Source: Alteromonas sp. C1M14
GTDB taxonomy: Bacteria > Pseudomonadota > Gammaproteobacteria > Enterobacterales > Alteromonadaceae
DNA length: 64,000 nt
Assembly (NCBI RefSeq): GCF_018860965.1
Contig: NZ_JAHKQF010000013.1
Span: forward strand, 1-64,000
Direction: 5' to 3'
Of this stretch, positions 60,859 through 64,000 are shown piece after piece. Position numbers and translations under genes: made by a program. Below the pieces are notes generated by a model. It worked only from the letters and a program-made list of their open reading frames with translations, was not told the origin of the DNA and ran no database searches. Each line of letters opens with the position of its first letter. Positions within the stretch are counted from its first letter, which is position 1.

Positions 60859-61989
60859 TTGGCTAATTCTGCCCTTTTGGTGTTAGAGGACGGTTCAGTT
60901 TTTAAAGGTACGGCAATAGGTGCTACTGGCATGGCCGTTGGGGAAGTTGTTTTTAATACTTCCATGACAGGCTATCAGGAAATACTCACTGACCCATCTT
61001 ACGCTGAACAAATCATTACACTTACTTATCCCCACATCGGTAATACCGGTACCAATTCTGAAGATGTCGAATCTGACACAATCTGGTCTAAAGGTCTCAT
61101 TATTCGTGATCTTCCTCTTGAAGCCAGTAATTTTAGAAACCAACAATCTCTGTCTGATTATCTTGTTGCGAAAAATATTGTCGGGATCGCCGACATTGAC
61201 ACCCGCCGATTGACGCGAGTGTTACGTGACAAAGGTGCACAGAACGGATGTATCATTTGCACCGATAATCTCGATGCTGATGAAGCGCTGTCCGCAGCCA
61301 AAGACTTTCCTGGGCTTAAAGGCATGGATCTCGCCAAAGAAGTATGCACTAAGGAAGTGAAAACCTGGACCGAAGGTACTTGGGTATTGGGCGAAGGTTA
61401 TACCACTAATGATACGTTTAAATATCATGTGGTGGCTTATGACTTTGGCGTAAAACACAATATTTTGCGCATGCTGGCGGACCGAGGCTGTAAAATCACC
61501 CTTGTGCCTGCTCAAACCAGCGCAAAAGACGTGCTTGCCATGGCACCTGACGGCGTGTTTTTGTCAAACGGCCCCGGCGATCCGGAACCGTGTGATTATG
61601 CCATTGAGGCCATTAAAACCTTAGTCGATGCTAATTTACCGATTTTTGGTATTTGCCTAGGCCATCAGTTATTGGCACTGGCTAGCGGTGCATCAACGGT
61701 TAAAATGAAATTTGGTCACCATGGTGCTAACCACCCTGTGAAAGACCTTAAAAAGGGCACGGTCATGATTACCAGTCAAAACCACGGTTTTGCGGTGGAT
61801 GAAGATTCGTTACCTGACAACCTTGAAGTAACGCATGTTTCGCTGTTTGATAAATCGCTGCAGGGTATCCATCGTACTGATAAACCGGCGTTTAGTTTCC
61901 AGGGTCACCCTGAAGCGAGCCCGGGCCCACATGAGGCGGCAGATCTGTTTGATCATTTCATCGAACTTATTGAACAATCAAAACAGTAG
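60859..61989 (+). CDS. carA: carbamoyl-phosphate synthase small subunit
   Basis: A 376-residue CarA, which supplies ammonia from glutamine to CarB. The start is TTG 60859 with GGAGG 6 bases ahead, giving the usual N-terminus ([10 protein letters not shown]); no ATG exists there, and the frame to 60799 runs into the leader terminator. The C-terminal glutamine amidotransferase has FGICLGHQ (cysteine nucleophile) and [12 protein letters not shown] (histidine, glutamate). carB begins 13 bases after its stop. Confidence 0.95.
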   Translation: MANSALLVLEDGSVFKGTAIGATGMAVGEVVFNTSMTGYQEILTDPSYAEQIITLTYPHIGNTGTNSEDVESDTIWSKGLIIRDLPLEASNFRNQQSLSDYLVAKNIVGIADIDTRRLTRVLRDKGAQNGCIICTDNLDADEALSAAKDFPGLKGMDLAKEVCTKEVKTWTEGTWVLGEGYTTNDTFKYHVVAYDFGVKHNILRMLADRGCKITLVPAQTSAKDVLAMAPDGVFLSNGPGDPEPCDYAIEAIKTLVDANLPIFGICLGHQLLALASGASTVKMKFGHHGANHPVKDLKKGTVMITSQNHGFAVDEDSLPDNLEVTHVSLFDKSLQGIHRTDKPAFSFQGHPEASPGPHEAADLFDHFIELIEQSKQ

Positions 61990-62002
61990 GAATTAGCCGA
62001 CT

Positions 62003-64000
62003 ATGCCAAAACGTACCGATATAAAAAGTATTCTTATTTTGGGTGCTGGCCCTATTGTAATTGGCCAGGCCTGCGAATTTGACTATTCAGGCGCACAGGC
62101 TTGTAAAGCCTTACGCGAAGAGGGTTACCGGGTTATTCTGGTAAATTCAAACCCTGCCACTATTATGACCGACCCAGAAATGGCCGATGCTACTTACATC
62201 GAACCCATTCACTGGGAAGTGGTTAGAAAAATCATTGAAAAAGAACGTCCTGATGCGGTATTACCTACCATGGGCGGACAAACCGCACTGAACTGCGCGT
62301 TAGATCTTAACCGCGAAGGGGTGTTACGGGAATTTGACGTTGAATTGATTGGGGCCACTGCCGACGCCATCGATAAAGCCGAAGATCGTGAGCGTTTCGA
62401 TAAAGCCATGCGTTCTATTGGCCTTGAATGCCCGCATGCTGAAATTGCCCACTCAATGGAAGAAGCCCACGATGTGCTCTCGCGCATTGGCTTCCCTTGT
62501 ATTATTCGTCCTTCTTTCACCATGGGTGGAAGCGGCGGTGGTATCGCTTACAACATTGAAGAATTTAACGAAATTTGTAATCGAGGCTTAGATCTTTCCC
62601 CTACCAGTGAGCTGTTGATTGATGAATCACTCATTGGCTGGAAAGAGTACGAGATGGAAGTGGTTAGGGACAAAAACGATAATTGTATTATTGTTTGTAC
62701 CATTGAAAACTTCGATCCCATGGGGGTTCACACCGGTGATTCCATTACCGTAGCACCGGCGCAAACCCTTACCGATAAAGAATTCCAGATTATGCGTAAT
62801 GCTGCCATGGCGGTGTTGCGTGAAATTGGCGTGGAAACCGGTGGTTCAAACGTACAATTTGGTGTGGATCCTAAAACCGGTCGCATGGTCATCATCGAGA
62901 TGAACCCTCGTGTGTCTCGCTCCTCTGCGCTGGCATCAAAAGCAACGGGCTTCCCCATTGCCAAAGTTGCCGCGAAATTGGCGATTGGTTACACCTTAGA
63001 TGAATTGGCCAACGATATTACAGGTGGTTTGACACCGGCATCTTTTGAGCCATCCATCGATTATGTTGTGACCAAAATCCCCCGTTTTAACTTCGAGAAA
63101 TTCGCTGGCGCAAACGATCGTCTAACCACGCAAATGAAATCAGTGGGTGAGGTCATGGCCATTGGTCGTAACCAACAAGAGTCCCTTCAAAAAGCATTGC
63201 GTGGCCTAGAAGTTGGTGCAACAGGCTTAAACCCTGTGCTGGATTTAGACGACGAAGACGCGAAAAACAAGCTCATGTACGAACTACGTGAGCCGGGTGC
63301 AGAACGTATTTGGTACATTGCCGATGCTTTCCGTATGGGAATGACGGTGGATGAGGTATTCAAGGTTACCAATATCGACCGTTGGTACTTGGTGCAACTT
63401 GAAGACTTAGTTAAACAGGAAGCCAAGGTTAGTGAAGCTGGCTTAGAAGCCCTCGACGCTGACTTTTTACGTCAACTAAAACGTAAAGGCTTTTCTGATG
63501 CTCGGTTGGCTGAATTAACAGACTCCCAAGAAAGTGATGTCCGTGATGTGCGCCGAGGCTTTGATATTTATCCGGTTTACAAGCGTGTCGATACTTGTGC
63601 GGCGGAATTTTCCACCAGCACGGCTTACATGTATTCAACCTACGATGAAGAATGTGAAGCGAACCCGTCAGATAAAGATAAAATTATGGTACTTGGCGGC
63701 GGACCAAACCGTATTGGTCAAGGTATCGAATTTGATTACTGCTGTGTGCATGCTGCGTTGTCGATGCGCGAGGACGGTTACGAAACCATTATGGTTAACT
63801 GTAATCCAGAAACGGTTTCTACGGATTATGATACTTCTGATCGCTTGTACTTTGAGCCAGTGACCTTAGAAGACGTGCTGGAAATCGTAGCTAAAGAACA
63901 GCCAAAAGGTGTGATTGTTCAATACGGCGGTCAAACCCCGCTTAAATTAGCGCGGGCGCTAGAGGCCAATGGTGTACCGGTTATTGGTACGTCACCTGAA
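62003..64000 (+). CDS. carB: carbamoyl-phosphate synthase large subunit, partial
   Basis: The first 666 residues of CarB, open to the window end. [20 protein letters not shown] starts the first carboxyphosphate half (ATP-grasp with [18 protein letters not shown] and [18 protein letters not shown]), then the oligomerisation domain, and the second half begins at [20 protein letters not shown]. The full protein is normally about 1070 residues, so about 400 are outside. It makes carbamoyl phosphate for arginine and pyrimidines. TAGGAATTAG precedes the ATG. Confidence 0.97.
   Translation, partial: MPKRTDIKSILILGAGPIVIGQACEFDYSGAQACKALREEGYRVILVNSNPATIMTDPEMADATYIEPIHWEVVRKIIEKERPDAVLPTMGGQTALNCALDLNREGVLREFDVELIGATADAIDKAEDRERFDKAMRSIGLECPHAEIAHSMEEAHDVLSRIGFPCIIRPSFTMGGSGGGIAYNIEEFNEICNRGLDLSPTSELLIDESLIGWKEYEMEVVRDKNDNCIIVCTIENFDPMGVHTGDSITVAPAQTLTDKEFQIMRNAAMAVLREIGVETGGSNVQFGVDPKTGRMVIIEMNPRVSRSSALASKATGFPIAKVAAKLAIGYTLDELANDITGGLTPASFEPSIDYVVTKIPRFNFEKFAGANDRLTTQMKSVGEVMAIGRNQQESLQKALRGLEVGATGLNPVLDLDDEDAKNKLMYELREPGAERIWYIADAFRMGMTVDEVFKVTNIDRWYLVQLEDLVKQEAKVSEAGLEALDADFLRQLKRKGFSDARLAELTDSQESDVRDVRRGFDIYPVYKRVDTCAAEFSTSTAYMYSTYDEECEANPSDKDKIMVLGGGPNRIGQGIEFDYCCVHAALSMREDGYETIMVNCNPETVSTDYDTSDRLYFEPVTLEDVLEIVAKEQPKGVIVQYGGQTPLKLARALEANGVPVIGTSPE

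Overview
The window looks like a chromosomal segment of a marine gammaproteobacterium of the Alteromonadaceae (Alteromonas relatives). This is inferred from the grpE-dnaK-dnaJ and dapB-carA-carB order, several TonB-dependent receptors tied to catabolic operons, and a sedentary integron cassette array. No species is claimed.

1-9.2 kb is the distal part of an integron cassette array. Recombination sites (attC) follow nearly every gene, with little intergenic DNA. Cassette limits can be checked internally: the six bases after each crossover point should be the reverse complement of the R'' core at the other end of the same cassette, and this holds exactly for five cassettes and with one mismatch for three. 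Cargo includes an AAA ATPase/RloB pair (probable phage defence) packed as one reverse-oriented cassette, two proteins with HEPN-like R-x(4-5)-H motifs, a DUF998 membrane protein, an NTF2-like protein, a lipoprotein and a secreted ClpP-fold-like protein. The distal end is decayed: a truncated attC fused to a zinc-ribbon gene remnant, a peptide transporter followed by its own attC, and a truncated GNAT gene that runs into the chromosomal backbone. The integrase must lie left of position 1.

9.2-21 kb holds mixed backbone genes: an exported cupin protein with a divergent LysR regulator, exported MsrA, a thioredoxin-like lipoprotein, a chemoreceptor, a TonB-dependent receptor, a cold-shock/DUF1294 protein, a MerR regulator next to a carboxymuconolactone decarboxylase-like protein, and a Tat-exported aminotransferase.

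21-32.3 kb is a pyrimidine-degradation locus: rutABCDEF, a semialdehyde dehydrogenase (mmsA), a TonB-dependent receptor and an NCS1 permease on the minus strand, with a divergent rutR. It appears to cover outer-membrane uptake, inner-membrane import, ring opening and conversion of the three-carbon product. 32.3-38.5 kb has small proteins, a Tat-exported aldo/keto reductase, a P-type ATPase and nadK.

38.5-49.6 kb, between nadK and grpE, carries a hydroxybutyrate/PHB utilisation locus: 3-hydroxybutyrate dehydrogenase, exported PHB depolymerase, exported MetX-like hydrolase and GntP permease in one operon, a divergent TonB-dependent receptor, and a CrbR/CrbS-like two-component pair.

49.7-64 kb is conserved backbone: grpE and dnaK (each with a sigma-32-type promoter), dnaJ, cytochrome c', a PAS-GGDEF-EAL protein, prpE, a b561-type cytochrome, dapB, carA (TTG start, with a terminator-like hairpin in its leader) and carB, which runs off the window.
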